Origin: Luteimonas viscosa
GTDB taxonomy: Bacteria; Pseudomonadota; Gammaproteobacteria; Xanthomonadales; Xanthomonadaceae
Length of the DNA: 64,000 nt
Assembly: GCF_008244685.1 (NCBI RefSeq)
Contig: NZ_VTFT01000001.1
Location: 1 to 64,000 of the forward strand
Direction: 5' to 3'
Positions 47,294 to 55,345 of the stretch are shown piece by piece. A program made the position numbers and the translations under genes. Positions within the stretch are counted from its first letter, which is position 1; each line of letters opens with the position of its first letter. The notes beneath the pieces were generated by a model. The model did not search any database. It had not been told where the DNA came from and was given only the letters and a program-made list of their open reading frames with translations.

Positions 47294-47850
47294 TGGCGGC
47301 TTCGCGCAATCTCGCCGCGGTGGTCATCGGGGTCGTGTTCCTCGGGCTGGTCGGGCTGCTGCTGTACGGGGTGCTGGTGTCAGACCGCGCCGACCGCGAG
47401 GCCCTGCCCTCGCCGCTGATCGGCAAGCCGGCGCCGGAGTTCTCGCTGCCGGTGCTGCACGAGCCTGGGCGCCTGGTGTCGTCGGCCGAACTGCTCGGCC
47501 AGCCCTACCTGCTCAATGTATGGGGCAGCTGGTGTCCCGGCTGCCGGGTCGAGCACCCGGTGATCACCCGCATCGCAGAGACCCGGCGGGTGCGCGTGAT
47601 CGGCTACAACTGGAAGGACGAACACGCCGACGCGCTGCGCTGGCTGGAGCAGTTCGGCAACCCCTACTGGCTGGTGCTGGTGGACTACGACGGCCGCAAC
47701 GCGATCGACTGGGGCATCTACGGCGCGCCGGAGACGTTCCTGGTCGACGCGCAGGGCATCGTGCGCTGGAAGCATGTGGGACCGGTGGACGATGCGACGC
47801 TCGAGAACAGCCTGATGCCGGCGCTCGATGCGATCGGGGTGCCGGAATGA
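47293..47850 (+). CDS. ccmG: Thiol:disulfide interchange protein CcmG/DsbE
   Basis: A 185-residue membrane-anchored periplasmic thioredoxin that keeps apocytochrome cysteines reduced. An N-terminal helix (AAVVIGVVFLGLVGLLLYG) is followed by a thioredoxin fold with active site WGSWCPGCRVEHP and the cis-Pro region YGAPETFLVD. It is coupled at both ends (TGATG, ATGA). Confidence 0.95.
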   Translation: MAASRNLAAVVIGVVFLGLVGLLLYGVLVSDRADREALPSPLIGKPAPEFSLPVLHEPGRLVSSAELLGQPYLLNVWGSWCPGCRVEHPVITRIAETRRVRVIGYNWKDEHADALRWLEQFGNPYWLVLVDYDGRNAIDWGIYGAPETFLVDAQGIVRWKHVGPVDDATLENSLMPALDAIGVPE

Positions 47851-48344
47851 GGGGCATGGCGGCGTTCGCGGCGAGCGTGCCGGGATCCGGGGCGCGGTGG
47901 GCGCGGACCCTGCCTGCGTTGATCCTGCTGGCGATGCTGGCGGCATTCGGGAGCGTGGCCCAGGCGCAGGCCGTGCGCGACGCGACCCCGCTGGAGTTCC
48001 GCGACGACGCCGAAGAGCGCCGCTTCCACGACCTGGTGGCGGAACTGCGCTGCGTGATGTGCCAGAACCAGTCGCTGGCCGATTCCAACGCGCAGATCGC
48101 GCACGACCTGCGGCGCGAGGTGTTCGACCTGATGCGCGAGGGACGCAGCGACGACGAGATCCGCGAGTTCCTGGTCGCGCGCTACGGCGAGTTCGTGCTC
48201 TACCGCCCGCGCTTCGGCGGACATACCTGGGCGCTGTGGCTGGCGCCGGGCCTGCTGCTGCTGGCCGGCGGCGTGGTGATCGTGCGCATCGTGCGTGCGC
48301 GCGGACGCCAGCCGATCCCGCCGGACGAGGAGCAGGAATGGTGA
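47847..48344 (+). CDS. ccmH: Cytochrome c-type biogenesis protein CcmH
   Basis: A 165-residue protein with signal peptide, periplasmic domain with the redox motif LRCVMCQNQSLADSNA (CxxC) and a C-terminal membrane helix (TWALWLAPGLLLLAGGVVI). It reduces apocytochrome c and works with CcmF. It is the short CcmH form; the TPR part is the separate ccmI gene. Confidence 0.95.
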   Translation: MRGMAAFAASVPGSGARWARTLPALILLAMLAAFGSVAQAQAVRDATPLEFRDDAEERRFHDLVAELRCVMCQNQSLADSNAQIAHDLRREVFDLMREGRSDDEIREFLVARYGEFVLYRPRFGGHTWALWLAPGLLLLAGGVVIVRIVRARGRQPIPPDEEQEW

Positions 48345-49405
48345 GCGGTACGCTGCTGCATGTCGTGCTGGTGGTCGCCGCATTCGTGGTGGCCGCGCTG
48401 GTGGCGCTGCCGCTGCGCAAGGCATCGCCACGCCTGTTCGGCGCCATCGTGGTGGTGGTGCCGGTGCTTGCGTTCGCGCTGTACCGGATCGTCGGCACGC
48501 CCGCTGCGCTCGATCCTTCGACCGCGATCGCGGCTTCCACCGCGGAGGACGCACCGTCGATGGAGGAAGCCATCGTCGAGCTCGAAGCCGCACTGGCGCG
48601 CGACCCGGCGCAGCCGGAAGGCTGGCGCCTGCTGGCACGCGCGCATGCGGCGCTCGGCAACCGGACCCGGGCGCGCGACGCCTTCATGACCGCGCTCGAA
48701 CACATCCCCGACGATCCCGAACTGCTGCTCGAGGCCGCGCAGGCGCGCGCCCAGGCCGCGCCCGGCAACCGCTTCGACGACGAGGCGCTCGCAATGCTGC
48801 GCAAGGCGCTGGCGCTCGACCCGGGCAACCAGCGGGCGCAGTGGTTCATCGGCGTGGTGCAGCGCCAGCGTGGCGAGGACGCCGCCGCCGTCGCCACGTG
48901 GGAGTCGCTGCTGCCCGCACTCGACGAGGCGACCGCGAACGCGCTGCGCACCCAGATCGACGAAGCGCGGCAGGCCGCGGGCCTGCCGCCCCGCGCGGAA
49001 AGCGGCGCAGAGGCAGGCGACACCGCGACCCCCGTGGCCGGGGACGCGCCGGCGACGGGTCTGCGCGTGCGCGTGTCGCTCGATCCCGGTTTCGCCGCGC
49101 GCGTCCGCCTGCGCGGGGATGCCGTGGTCTTCGTGATCGCCCGCGCCGCAGGCGGCCCGCCGATGCCGGTCGCGGTGGAACGCCATGCCCTGCAGGACCT
49201 GCCGCTCGACATCGTGCTCGACGACGGCGACGGCCCGATGCCGACGGCCAGGCTTTCGGCGCAGCGCGAAGTGGAAGTGATCGCCCGCCTCTCCGCCAGC
49301 GGCAGCGCCAGCCGCGGCGAGGGCGACATCGAATCCGCGCCGGTGCGCGTGACGCTGCCGGCGTCCGCGCCCATCGACCTGGTGCTCGGCGCCCCCACGC
49401 CCTGA
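48338..49405 (+). CDS. ccmI: Cytochrome c-type biogenesis protein CcmI (TPR)
   Basis: A 355-residue protein with two N-terminal membrane helices, then TPR repeats (~80-200: PEGWRLLARAHAALGNRTRA, LRKALALDPGNQRAQWFIG) and a C-terminal beta domain (~250-355). It is the apocytochrome c chaperone of the heme ligation complex. ATG 48338 overlaps ccmH; GTG 48341 is an in-frame alternative. It is the last gene of the operon. Confidence 0.92.
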   Translation: MVSGTLLHVVLVVAAFVVAALVALPLRKASPRLFGAIVVVVPVLAFALYRIVGTPAALDPSTAIAASTAEDAPSMEEAIVELEAALARDPAQPEGWRLLARAHAALGNRTRARDAFMTALEHIPDDPELLLEAAQARAQAAPGNRFDDEALAMLRKALALDPGNQRAQWFIGVVQRQRGEDAAAVATWESLLPALDEATANALRTQIDEARQAAGLPPRAESGAEAGDTATPVAGDAPATGLRVRVSLDPGFAARVRLRGDAVVFVIARAAGGPPMPVAVERHALQDLPLDIVLDDGDGPMPTARLSAQREVEVIARLSASGSASRGEGDIESAPVRVTLPASAPIDLVLGAPTP

Positions 49406-49422
49406 CAGGCCCCGAAGTGCCC

Positions 49423-49452
49423 GTAGCCCGGATAAGCGAAGCGCATCCGGGG
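49423..49452. repeat. REP-like single palindrome after ccmI
   Basis: One arm of the same dispersed repeat as at 43390-43459, with one base changed (GATAAGCGAAGCGCATCC). It lies 17 bases after the ccmI stop, in a 215-base gap before metX that holds nothing else I recognise. Confidence 0.65.
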
Positions 49453-49620
49453 CGAGCCGCCTGCAATCTCCACCTCCCGAAGGCCCCATCACACCGGCAA
49501 GCGAAGCGCGCGCAAAGCGCTCCCAGCACGGCCGTGGGCAAGACACGCACGACGCGGATCCGCCCCAACGCCATCGACCGCCCACCCGCGTCCCCGCGCC
49601 CCACCCTTTAGAATCCCCGC

Positions 49621-50733
49621 ATGACCGAATTCATCCCGCCCGGCACGCGCTGGGCCGCTCTGCCCTCGCCTTTTCCGATGAAGCGCGGCGGCGCGCTGCA
49701 GGACGCGCGCGTCGCCTACGAGACCTGGGGCAGGCTCGACGAGGCGCGCGACAACGCGATCCTGATCGTCACCGGCCTGTCCCCGGACGCGCACGCCGCC
49801 AGCAGCGCGGAAGACCCGACGCCCGGGTGGTGGCAGGAGATGCTCGGCCCGGGCAAGCCGATCGATACCGATCGCTGGTTCGTGGTCTGCGTGAACTCGC
49901 TCGGCAGCTGCAAGGGCTCCACCGGCCCGGCGTCGGTGGATCCCGCCACCGGCGAGCTCTACCGCCTGCGCTTCCCGGACGTGTCGATCGAGGACATCGC
50001 CGATGCCGCCGCCCACGTGGTCCGCGGCCTGGGCATCGCGCGACTGGCCTGCGTGATCGGCAACTCGATGGGCGGCATGACCGCGCTGGCGCTGCTGCAT
50101 CGCCACCCGGGCATCAGCCGCGCCCATATCAACATCTCCGGCAGTGCCCGCGCGCTGCCGTTCTCGATCGCGGTGCGCTCGCTGCAGCGCGAAGCGATCC
50201 GGCTCGATCCGAACTGGAACGAAGGGCGCTACGACGAGTCCACCTACCCCGAATCGGGCATGCGCATCGCGCGCAAGCTGGGCGTGATCACCTATCGCTC
50301 GGCGCTGGAATGGGACGGGCGCTTCGGCCGGGTACGCCTGGAATCGGACCGGCCCGACGAGGAACCCTTCGGGCTCGAGTTCCAGGTCGAGAGCTATCTG
50401 GAAGGCCACGCCCGCCGCTTCGTGCGCCGGTTCGATCCCAACAGTTACCTCTACCTCAGCCGCTCGATGGACTGGTTCGACCTGGCCGAGTACGCCGACG
50501 ACGACGTGCTGGCGGCACTGGCGCAGATCCGCGTCGAGCGCGCGCTCGCCATCGGCGCGCGCACCGACATCCTGTTCCCGGTGGAGCAGCAGGAGGAGGT
50601 CGCCGAAGGCCTTGCCCGCGGCGGCGCGCAGTCGCGGTTCGTCGGCCTGGAGTCGCCGCAGGGGCACGATGCGTTCCTGGTGGACATGGCCCGCTTCGGG
50701 CCGGCCGTGGGCGGGTTCCTGGAAGCGCTGTGA
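49621..50733 (+). CDS. metX: MetX-like O-acyltransferase (homoserine or serine O-succinyl/acetyltransferase)
   Basis: A 370-residue alpha/beta-hydrolase-fold acyltransferase. The nucleophile elbow is VIGNSMGGMTALALL (Ser ~150), SLGSCKGSTGP forms the oxyanion region, and the catalytic His lies in SPQGHDAFLVD near 347. MetX enzymes start methionine synthesis. In Xanthomonadaceae, closely related proteins have been characterised as serine O-succinyltransferases used for cysteine synthesis, so the substrate is uncertain. The adjacent cysteine dioxygenase gene keeps the sulfur theme. Confidence 0.85.
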   Translation: MTEFIPPGTRWAALPSPFPMKRGGALQDARVAYETWGRLDEARDNAILIVTGLSPDAHAASSAEDPTPGWWQEMLGPGKPIDTDRWFVVCVNSLGSCKGSTGPASVDPATGELYRLRFPDVSIEDIADAAAHVVRGLGIARLACVIGNSMGGMTALALLHRHPGISRAHINISGSARALPFSIAVRSLQREAIRLDPNWNEGRYDESTYPESGMRIARKLGVITYRSALEWDGRFGRVRLESDRPDEEPFGLEFQVESYLEGHARRFVRRFDPNSYLYLSRSMDWFDLAEYADDDVLAALAQIRVERALAIGARTDILFPVEQQEEVAEGLARGGAQSRFVGLESPQGHDAFLVDMARFGPAVGGFLEAL

Positions 50734-50841
50734 GCGGCGGCTGGCAGCGCGCCGCCTGTTTCCGCGTCTCCACGGACCATGGCCGCCGCGGCCGCCCGCA
50801 CCCGTTGAACGGTTTCATCCGTTACGGTCTAGAATGATCCC

Positions 50842-51435
50842 ATGAGCCCTGCCGCCCTGCCCGGCATCCCCTTCGAAGGCCGCGAGCGCTTCATCGAGGC
50901 GATCGATGAAGCGGTGCGCAGCGGCGACGAACACGCGGTCACCGCGCAGTTGCGCGGCGCGCTGTGCGCGCTCATCCGCGACCCCGACGTGCACCTGCCC
51001 GCCTGCGTCCACGAGCCGATCGAGGACCACTACGCACGGCGTGAGATCTACCGCAGCCCGACCCACGGCTACAGCGTGGTTGCCATGACCTGGGGGCCCG
51101 GCCAGGGCACGCCGGTGCACGACCACTGCGGCCTGTGGTGCGTCGAAGGCGTGTGGCACGGCGAGCTCGAGATCACGCAGTACGAAATGCTCGACGCCGA
51201 GGGCGAGCGCTGCCGTTTCCGCGCCGCCGGCGGCATGCAGGCGGGCACCGGCAGCGCGGGCAGCCTGATCCCGCCGCACGAGTACCACAGCATCGCCAAC
51301 GCCAGCGCCGACCGCGTCGCGGTCTCGGTGCACATCTACCAGGCGCCGATCGAGCATTGCTGCAAGTTCGAGCCTGTGGATGGCGAATGGTACCGGCGCG
51401 TCGACGCGCAACTGCCCGTGGACCACGCTGCCTGA
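50842..51435 (+). CDS. Cysteine dioxygenase family protein (cupin)
   Basis: A 197-residue iron cupin. The ligands are visible in TPVHDHCGLWCVEGVWHGE (HxH...) and in the second cupin motif (HEYHSIANASADRVAVSVHIY). The family oxidises cysteine or 3-mercaptopropionate to a sulfinate. Which thiol is used cannot be told. It stands 108 bases after metX. Confidence 0.83.
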   Translation: MSPAALPGIPFEGRERFIEAIDEAVRSGDEHAVTAQLRGALCALIRDPDVHLPACVHEPIEDHYARREIYRSPTHGYSVVAMTWGPGQGTPVHDHCGLWCVEGVWHGELEITQYEMLDAEGERCRFRAAGGMQAGTGSAGSLIPPHEYHSIANASADRVAVSVHIYQAPIEHCCKFEPVDGEWYRRVDAQLPVDHAA

Positions 51436-51486
51436 GCCCGCGCGACGCGATACGATTCGCTCGCCTTCGCCGCTCGAAAGACCGCC

Positions 51487-51945
51487 ATGTTCCGCGACTT
51501 CATCCTCGCCTCCGCCCACCACCTGCTGCTGTTCGGCCTGATCGCGATGCTGGCCGTGCAGTCCGCCCTGCTCTCGCGCCCGCTCGATACCCGCGCCATC
51601 CGTCGCCTGGTCGGCATCGACCGCGGCTACGGCGCCACCGCCGGCCTGCTGCTGCTTGCCGGCCTGATGCGCATCGGCATGGGCGTCAAGGGCAGCGACT
51701 TCTACCTGCACAACCCGTGGTTCCACGGCAAGTTCGGCGCCTTCGTGCTGGCGGCGCTGCTGTCGATCTACCCCACGCTGGCGTTCCTGCGCTGGCGCAA
51801 GGCGGCCGGCGCCCAGCTCGACTGGCGCCCGAACGCCGCCGAGGTGTCGCGCGTGCGCATGGTCATCAAGGTGGAATTCGCCCTGATCGCGCTGATCTTC
51901 GTGCTCGCCGCCGGCATGGCCCGACACGGCGGACTTGGCCTCTGA
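51487..51945 (+). CDS. DUF2214 family membrane protein
   Basis: A 152-residue protein with four predicted helices (LLLFGLIAMLAVQSALLS; GATAGLLLLAGLMRIGMG; FGAFVLAALLSIYPTLAFL; FALIALIFVLAAGMA). It contains the conserved stretch SDFYLHNPWFHGKF, as in DUF2214 proteins of unknown function. It follows the dioxygenase by 51 bases. Confidence 0.78.
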   Translation: MFRDFILASAHHLLLFGLIAMLAVQSALLSRPLDTRAIRRLVGIDRGYGATAGLLLLAGLMRIGMGVKGSDFYLHNPWFHGKFGAFVLAALLSIYPTLAFLRWRKAAGAQLDWRPNAAEVSRVRMVIKVEFALIALIFVLAAGMARHGGLGL

Positions 51946-51987
51946 CGCCCAAGCCCGGCGGGCGGTTCCGCTATACTGCGCCCCCGC

Positions 51988-52074
51988 GCCGGAGTGGCGG
52001 AATCGGTAGACGCAGCGGACTCAAAATCCGCCGCCCTTAAAAGCGTGTGGGTTCGAGTCCCACCTCCGGCACCA
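51988..52074 (+). tRNA. tRNA-Leu (anticodon CAA)
   Basis: An 87-nt class II tRNA. The acceptor GCCGGAG pairs with CTCCGGC, the anticodon loop CTCAAAA gives CAA, a long variable arm is present, the T-loop is GGTTCGAGTCCC, and CCA is encoded. A -10-like TATACT lies just upstream (51972-51977) and a terminator downstream. The cassette array begins ~350 bases further right. Confidence 0.94.
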
Positions 52075-52086
52075 GCGATCTTGATG

Positions 52087-52112
52087 GCCCCGTCTTGCCG
52101 GCGGGGCTTTTT
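52087..52112 (+). terminator. Rho-independent terminator of tRNA-Leu(CAA)
   Basis: The stem GCCCCG/CGGGGC is closed by a short loop and followed by TTTTT at 52108-52112. Confidence 0.75.
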
Positions 52113-52287
52113 CGTTCTCAGCCCGGCCGCGGGCGTTGAAACGGCATCGCGCCGGATAGTCCGGCAGACCGGCCTGCCCGGGGCCCCCGGTGCGTGGCCA
52201 CCCAGTGACTTGCGACTGATCCCGGCGACGTGCCCTGCCCCGCGTTATGCCCGCGTGGGCGCCCGCATATCCGGATATTCCGCATGC

Positions 52288-52402
52288 GTGGGGCATAGCG
52301 CGGAACCGCCTGATGCCGCTGCCCACCGCAAATAACTGATGTGCAAGGGGCAATGGATTGACGGGAGACCTCACGCGAAGCAAAGTCGGCGCTATGCCCC
52401 AC
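52288..52402. repeat. 14-bp inverted repeat flanking a promoter-like segment
   Basis: The arms GTGGGGCATAGCGC (52288-52301) and GCGCTATGCCCCAC (52389-52402) are perfectly complementary, with 87 bases between them. The enclosed DNA contains TTGACG (52358-52363) with a weak CAAAGT 17 bases on. The right arm ends 18 bases from the first cassette boundary. It may belong to the integration site or be the edge of a lost element. Confidence 0.6.
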
Positions 52403-52427
52403 TGAGGGGTCTATTAGTAGTTAGGGC
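52403..52427 (+). other. First cassette boundary, candidate attI remnant
   Basis: A simple site GTTAGGGC begins at 52420 without an attC to its left. The segment before it (ACTGAGGGGTCTATTAGTA) is unlike the attC sites. This is what an attI-cassette junction looks like. However, no integrase gene lies in the 346 bases back to the tRNA, so attI is only a candidate. Confidence 0.45.
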
Positions 52428-52659
52428 GCTCGGGCCAAGCATCTTGTCCGCGTTGGTACCAGCGCCTGTCGCCTCCGGGGAAGGCCTGCGGCAGTCCCGC
52501 TCAGCGCAACAGCTTCATTCCTGCTGGTTCTTGGCGCAAGCCGTCGGCTGGCGGTGCTCCAGGGGGCAGGTCACGCCGAGTTGCTCCGGGGCAAGCCCCA
52601 TGCGGCTACTGGTTGGCGTACAGTTCCGGCAACGGGGTCCGGTAGTTCTGTCGCCGGCG
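52421..52659 (+). other. Cassette 1: no convincing gene, related to cassette 7
   Basis: About 240 bases before the attC with no open frame showing a plausible start and protein composition. It shares long stretches with cassette 7 (GCGCAAGCCGT, GGCTGGCGG, TACAGTT, CGGCAACGGGG, GTCGCCGGCGCCC) at matching spacing, with scattered substitutions. The two are homologous non-coding cassettes that have diverged. Confidence 0.65.
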
Positions 52660-52719
52660 CCCTAACTATTCGTTCAAGCCGATGCCACTTCGTGGCACGG
52701 CTTAACTCAAGCGTTAGGC
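52660..52719 (+). repeat. attC 1
   Basis: Outer boxes CCCTAAC and GTTAGGC. The stem tip is GCCACTTCGTGGC, a variant in which both sides of the stem changed together. Ends the non-coding cassette 1. Confidence 0.85.
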
Positions 52720-52734
52720 CTAGCTGGAGACTAC

Positions 52735-53205
52735 ATGAGCGCATTGGCAGTGCTCCTTCTTGCGGCGGCCGCCAGCCCAGGTCCTGCCGTCGCTCCTACA
52801 GACATATATGCTCTTGGCCAGTCTCTCTCTCGCAGCCTCTGCGCGACTGACGAGACCACGAAAAGGGTGCAATCGTCACGGGCGTCGCCATACGATCCGG
52901 AAACGACCGAGCGGATCGAGACAGTCTCATGCAACGCGGGTGAGTCTCGGGTCTTGATCTCTCCGCTTGCTACAGATCCCAACGGAATCGTCCTCTACGT
53001 TTACGTGCGTGGCACAACAGCAGACATCCCCAGCTTTCTTCAGGTCGGAGCTTCGCTAGAATCCGCAATTTCTGAGCTCGGCCAGCCGTCTCACAAGCAA
53101 CCAGGCAGCATTGTTTTCCTCCTTGGAGAGAGCGAGTCAACGTTTGAGATACTGCACAAGAGCGGAAAGATTGTGTCTGTGGCTTGGTCGTTCTATAGCG
53201 GCTAG
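52735..53205 (+). CDS. Cassette 2 gene: exported protein of unknown function
   Basis: A 156-residue protein with a signal peptide (MSALAVLLLAAAASPGPAVA). GGAG lies 7 bases before ATG 52735. The mature part has a charged N-terminal half and a C-terminal region (LESAISELGQPSHKQPGSIV, FEILHKSGKIVSVAWSF) that looks like a small beta-rich domain. I do not recognise the family. The stop is immediately before its attC. Confidence 0.7.
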   Translation: MSALAVLLLAAAASPGPAVAPTDIYALGQSLSRSLCATDETTKRVQSSRASPYDPETTERIETVSCNAGESRVLISPLATDPNGIVLYVYVRGTTADIPSFLQVGASLESAISELGQPSHKQPGSIVFLLGESESTFEILHKSGKIVSVAWSFYSG

Positions 53206-53265
53206 GCCTAACAATTCATTCAAGCCGACGCCGCTTCGCGGCGCGGCTTAACTCAGGTGTTAGGT
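53206..53265 (+). repeat. attC 2
   Basis: Boxes GCCTAAC and GTTAGGT; tip GCCGCTTCGCGGC, the commonest form in the array. Confidence 0.9.
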
Positions 53266-53270
53266 GTGCG

Positions 53271-53576
53271 ATGGGGATCAACGTCTACTGGAAGGATGAG
53301 TGCGGCGAGGTCATTGCGACCGTTGAGGACTCAGAGGCACTTGCTCAGATGAGCGGCCTTCTATCTCGGCAAACCGGCAGCGCTTGCGTTCGGTTCATAT
53401 ATCCAGCCGGGGATGCCTGCTTCAACCAACTCCAGATTCCCGTACTGGCATCGGAGATTCGTAGCCTGTTGCCGGCTATCGGCAATCCCCGTTGGCAAAG
53501 CCATCTTCAGGCTGTACTTTCGCTAATTGAGGGTGCGTCCAAGTCACATACATATGTTTGGTTCCAGGGTGACTAG
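53271..53576 (+). CDS. Cassette 3 gene: hypothetical protein
   Basis: A 101-residue cytosolic protein (MGINVYWKDECGEV...TYVWFQGD), mixed alpha/beta, without a signal peptide or a motif I recognise. ATG 53271 is 5 bases after the preceding GTTAGGT box, with no other ribosome site visible. Confidence 0.65.
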   Translation: MGINVYWKDECGEVIATVEDSEALAQMSGLLSRQTGSACVRFIYPAGDACFNQLQIPVLASEIRSLLPAIGNPRWQSHLQAVLSLIEGASKSHTYVWFQGD

Positions 53577-53582
53577 CCGCAC

Positions 53583-53642
53583 ACCTAACAATTCATTCAA
53601 GCCGACGCCGCTTCGCGGCGCGGCTTAATTCAGGTGTTAGAG
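53583..53642 (+). repeat. attC 3
   Basis: Boxes ACCTAAC and GTTAGAG; tip GCCGCTTCGCGGC. Confidence 0.9.
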
Positions 53643-53645
53643 CCC

Positions 53646-54137
53646 ATGATTGACTATCGCGCACGCTCAACACTTGCCCAAGCTGCTCGGGTGCTTGTGG
53701 CTGGCCGCATCACGAACTATCAGTTTGAGAATCGCGAGCCAGAATCGAGCGATCCAGCCGTAAAAGAGATCTCGTACATGGGCTTTTGGCCTCTTTACTC
53801 GGACACGCCTGAGTACCGGCTTGACGGAGACCGCAAGCTAAGCCCAGAGGATAGGCTGTTTGCTGCGCGTTGCATTCTCTTTCTCAAGTCTGGCTTGCGT
53901 TACAGCTGGCCGATTCCTTCATGGTGGGACTCTACTTGGCTTCAAATCCGCAGCACGGTGACGTTCGGACGAGCCAAACGTGAGTACCAAGAGCATCTGT
54001 CATCGCTCGGCGATGTCGATCTCTGGCCGTTTCAGTCGGCTTCCCAGTACGCTGAAGCGTTACGTTCGCCTGTGTACCTCATGGGCTTGGGCTCTAACAA
54101 TTCATTCAAGCTGAACCCGCTTCGCGGGTCGGCTTAA
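53646..54137 (+). CDS. Cassette 4 gene: hypothetical protein running into attC
   Basis: A 163-residue cytosolic protein from ATG 53646, which begins 3 bases after the attC box. It is aromatic-rich (MGFWPLYSDTPEYRL, RYSWPIPSWWDSTWLQI) with no recognised family. The frame has no stop before its attC and ends at the internal TAA. The last ~14 residues (NNSFKLNPLRGSA) are thus attC-encoded, suggesting loss of the original stop. Confidence 0.6.
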   Translation: MIDYRARSTLAQAARVLVAGRITNYQFENREPESSDPAVKEISYMGFWPLYSDTPEYRLDGDRKLSPEDRLFAARCILFLKSGLRYSWPIPSWWDSTWLQIRSTVTFGRAKREYQEHLSSLGDVDLWPFQSASQYAEALRSPVYLMGLGSNNSFKLNPLRGSA

Positions 54138-54151
54138 CTCAGGCGTTAGGC
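54091..54151 (+). repeat. attC 4
   Basis: Boxes CTCTAAC and GTTAGGC; tip CCCGCTTCGCGGG. The left arm has CAAGCTGAAC where most sites have CAAGCCGA. It overlaps the 3' end of the cassette 4 gene. Confidence 0.87.
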
Positions 54152-54154
54152 CGC

Positions 54155-54610
54155 ATGAGACACATCGTCGCCATCTTCTTTTTTCTTTGCAGCGCCGCCG
54201 CGCTTGCTCAGCATCGCATCCCCGATCCGCCGTCGGGCCCTACGCCAGCTTGCCCGATTCTTCCAGGCGTTACTAACGTTCAAATCACCGGGGACGCTGG
54301 TCCAGACTTCTGGACTTGCACCGCCACGCATCTGAGCAGCGGCAAGAAGCTATTCGACGTTTACGTGGGCAATCACCCACCAAGGTTTACTCCCGGCTCC
54401 CGGTACGGCGGCAGCACCTTTGCGCGTGGCAGGGCGCTTGTTTGGTTCGTGACGCCTACGGGCGGCTGGGACAAGCCGAGAGTTTGGCAAACGTTCTTGC
54501 CCACCGGCGATGAACGCTTGTCCATCATGGTTGTTTCTTTCACTAAAACTGGTCCAGCAGAGTTGGATCGCATTACCCCGCTAATTGCTCATCTGCGGGT
54601 CGGGCACTAG
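54155..54610 (+). CDS. Cassette 5 gene: exported protein of unknown function
   Basis: A 151-residue protein with a clear signal peptide (MRHIVAIFFFLCSAAALAQH). The mature domain has two cysteines (ACPILPGV, FWTCTATH) and beta-rich segments (FDVYVGNHPPRFTPG, LSIMVVSFTKTGPAEL). The family is unknown. ATG begins 3 bases after the attC box. Confidence 0.68.
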   Translation: MRHIVAIFFFLCSAAALAQHRIPDPPSGPTPACPILPGVTNVQITGDAGPDFWTCTATHLSSGKKLFDVYVGNHPPRFTPGSRYGGSTFARGRALVWFVTPTGGWDKPRVWQTFLPTGDERLSIMVVSFTKTGPAELDRITPLIAHLRVGH

Positions 54611-54616
54611 CGTGCG

Positions 54617-54676
54617 GCCTAACAATTCATTCAAGCCGACCCCGCTTCGCGGGTCGGCTTAATTCAGGTGTTAGGC
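54617..54676 (+). repeat. attC 5
   Basis: Boxes GCCTAAC and GTTAGGC; tip CCCGCTTCGCGGG (GACCCC/GGGTC). Confidence 0.9.
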
Positions 54677-54681
54677 GCTTG

Positions 54682-55053
54682 ATGGAGCTTTCCCTGCTCT
54701 CGCTGCTAGAGACCCCGCCCGTCCTCAGGGCCGAGACGCTTGAGCGTGAGCGCGCTGCTCGCGGCTGGTCGGTTGAGCGCCTTTGCAACGAGCTGTCTGT
54801 TCTTGTCGCCAAGGGTTTCATGGCTGGTGAACTCACCTTCGATGCAGCGGACACAGCAATGAACTGGCTGTGGCCCTACTCCTTCCAAGCGGGCAGCAGC
54901 TACTTGCCGGAGCCCTGCAACGAGATCTACTTGGCCTTCGATGCTGGCGAGTGGCAGCGGAGGGATGACCCGCCTGAACTTGACCCTGTCGAGGCGTACA
55001 CTCGCCCTCGGCTCGAAAGCATCCTGGCGCAGGGCTACTCGGCAAGCGCCTAA
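54682..55053 (+). CDS. Cassette 6 gene: hypothetical protein
   Basis: A 123-residue acidic protein from ATG 54682; a TTG directly before is also in frame. It is helical in the first half (TLERERAARGWSVERLCNEL) and contains WLWPYSFQAGSSYLPEPCNE. No signal peptide or known family. The stop is the TAA of its own attC. Confidence 0.65.
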   Translation: MELSLLSLLETPPVLRAETLERERAARGWSVERLCNELSVLVAKGFMAGELTFDAADTAMNWLWPYSFQAGSSYLPEPCNEIYLAFDAGEWQRRDDPPELDPVEAYTRPRLESILAQGYSASA

Positions 55054-55107
55054 CAATTCGTCCAAGCCGACGCCGCTTCGCGGCGCGGCTTAACTCAGGT
55101 GTTAGGC
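55048..55107 (+). repeat. attC 6
   Basis: Boxes GCCTAAC and GTTAGGC; left arm ATTCGTCC; tip GCCGCTTCGCGGC. Its TAA ends the cassette 6 gene. Confidence 0.9.
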
Positions 55108-55345
55108 CGCTCGGGTCAAGCATCAATCGCTGTGCTGGCTTCAGCTCCTGCACCTGGCACGGGCAAGCCTGCTGCTCCAGCTTCAAAGCGCAGTAATTTC
55201 GTTCCCGTCCGGTCGTGTGCGCAAGCCGTTGGCTGGCGGCATTGTGCGCAGCAATGTCTTTCCCGAGAGTGCTTGGGGCAAGCTTGCCGCGGCTGCGGTT
55301 TGGGGTACAGTTTCGGCAACGGGGCCCGGCAGTTCCGTCGCCGGC
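55108..55345 (+). other. Cassette 7: no convincing gene, related to cassette 1
   Basis: About 240 bases homologous to cassette 1 over the whole length, most strongly over the last ~60 bases before attC. The open frame starting near 55217 passes through the attC into cassette 8. Its part within this cassette has no family resemblance and the frame is not kept in cassette 1, so I do not call a gene. Confidence 0.65.

Noticed and set aside
49406..49620. SAM riboswitch upstream of metX
   Set aside because: I could find no conserved SAM-aptamer core or matching stems. The gap holds only a REP-like palindrome.
52339..52665. A 108-codon frame spanning the first cassette boundary
   Set aside because: It crosses the recombination point, so it cannot be an inherited gene unit. 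The homologous cassette 7 does not keep the frame.
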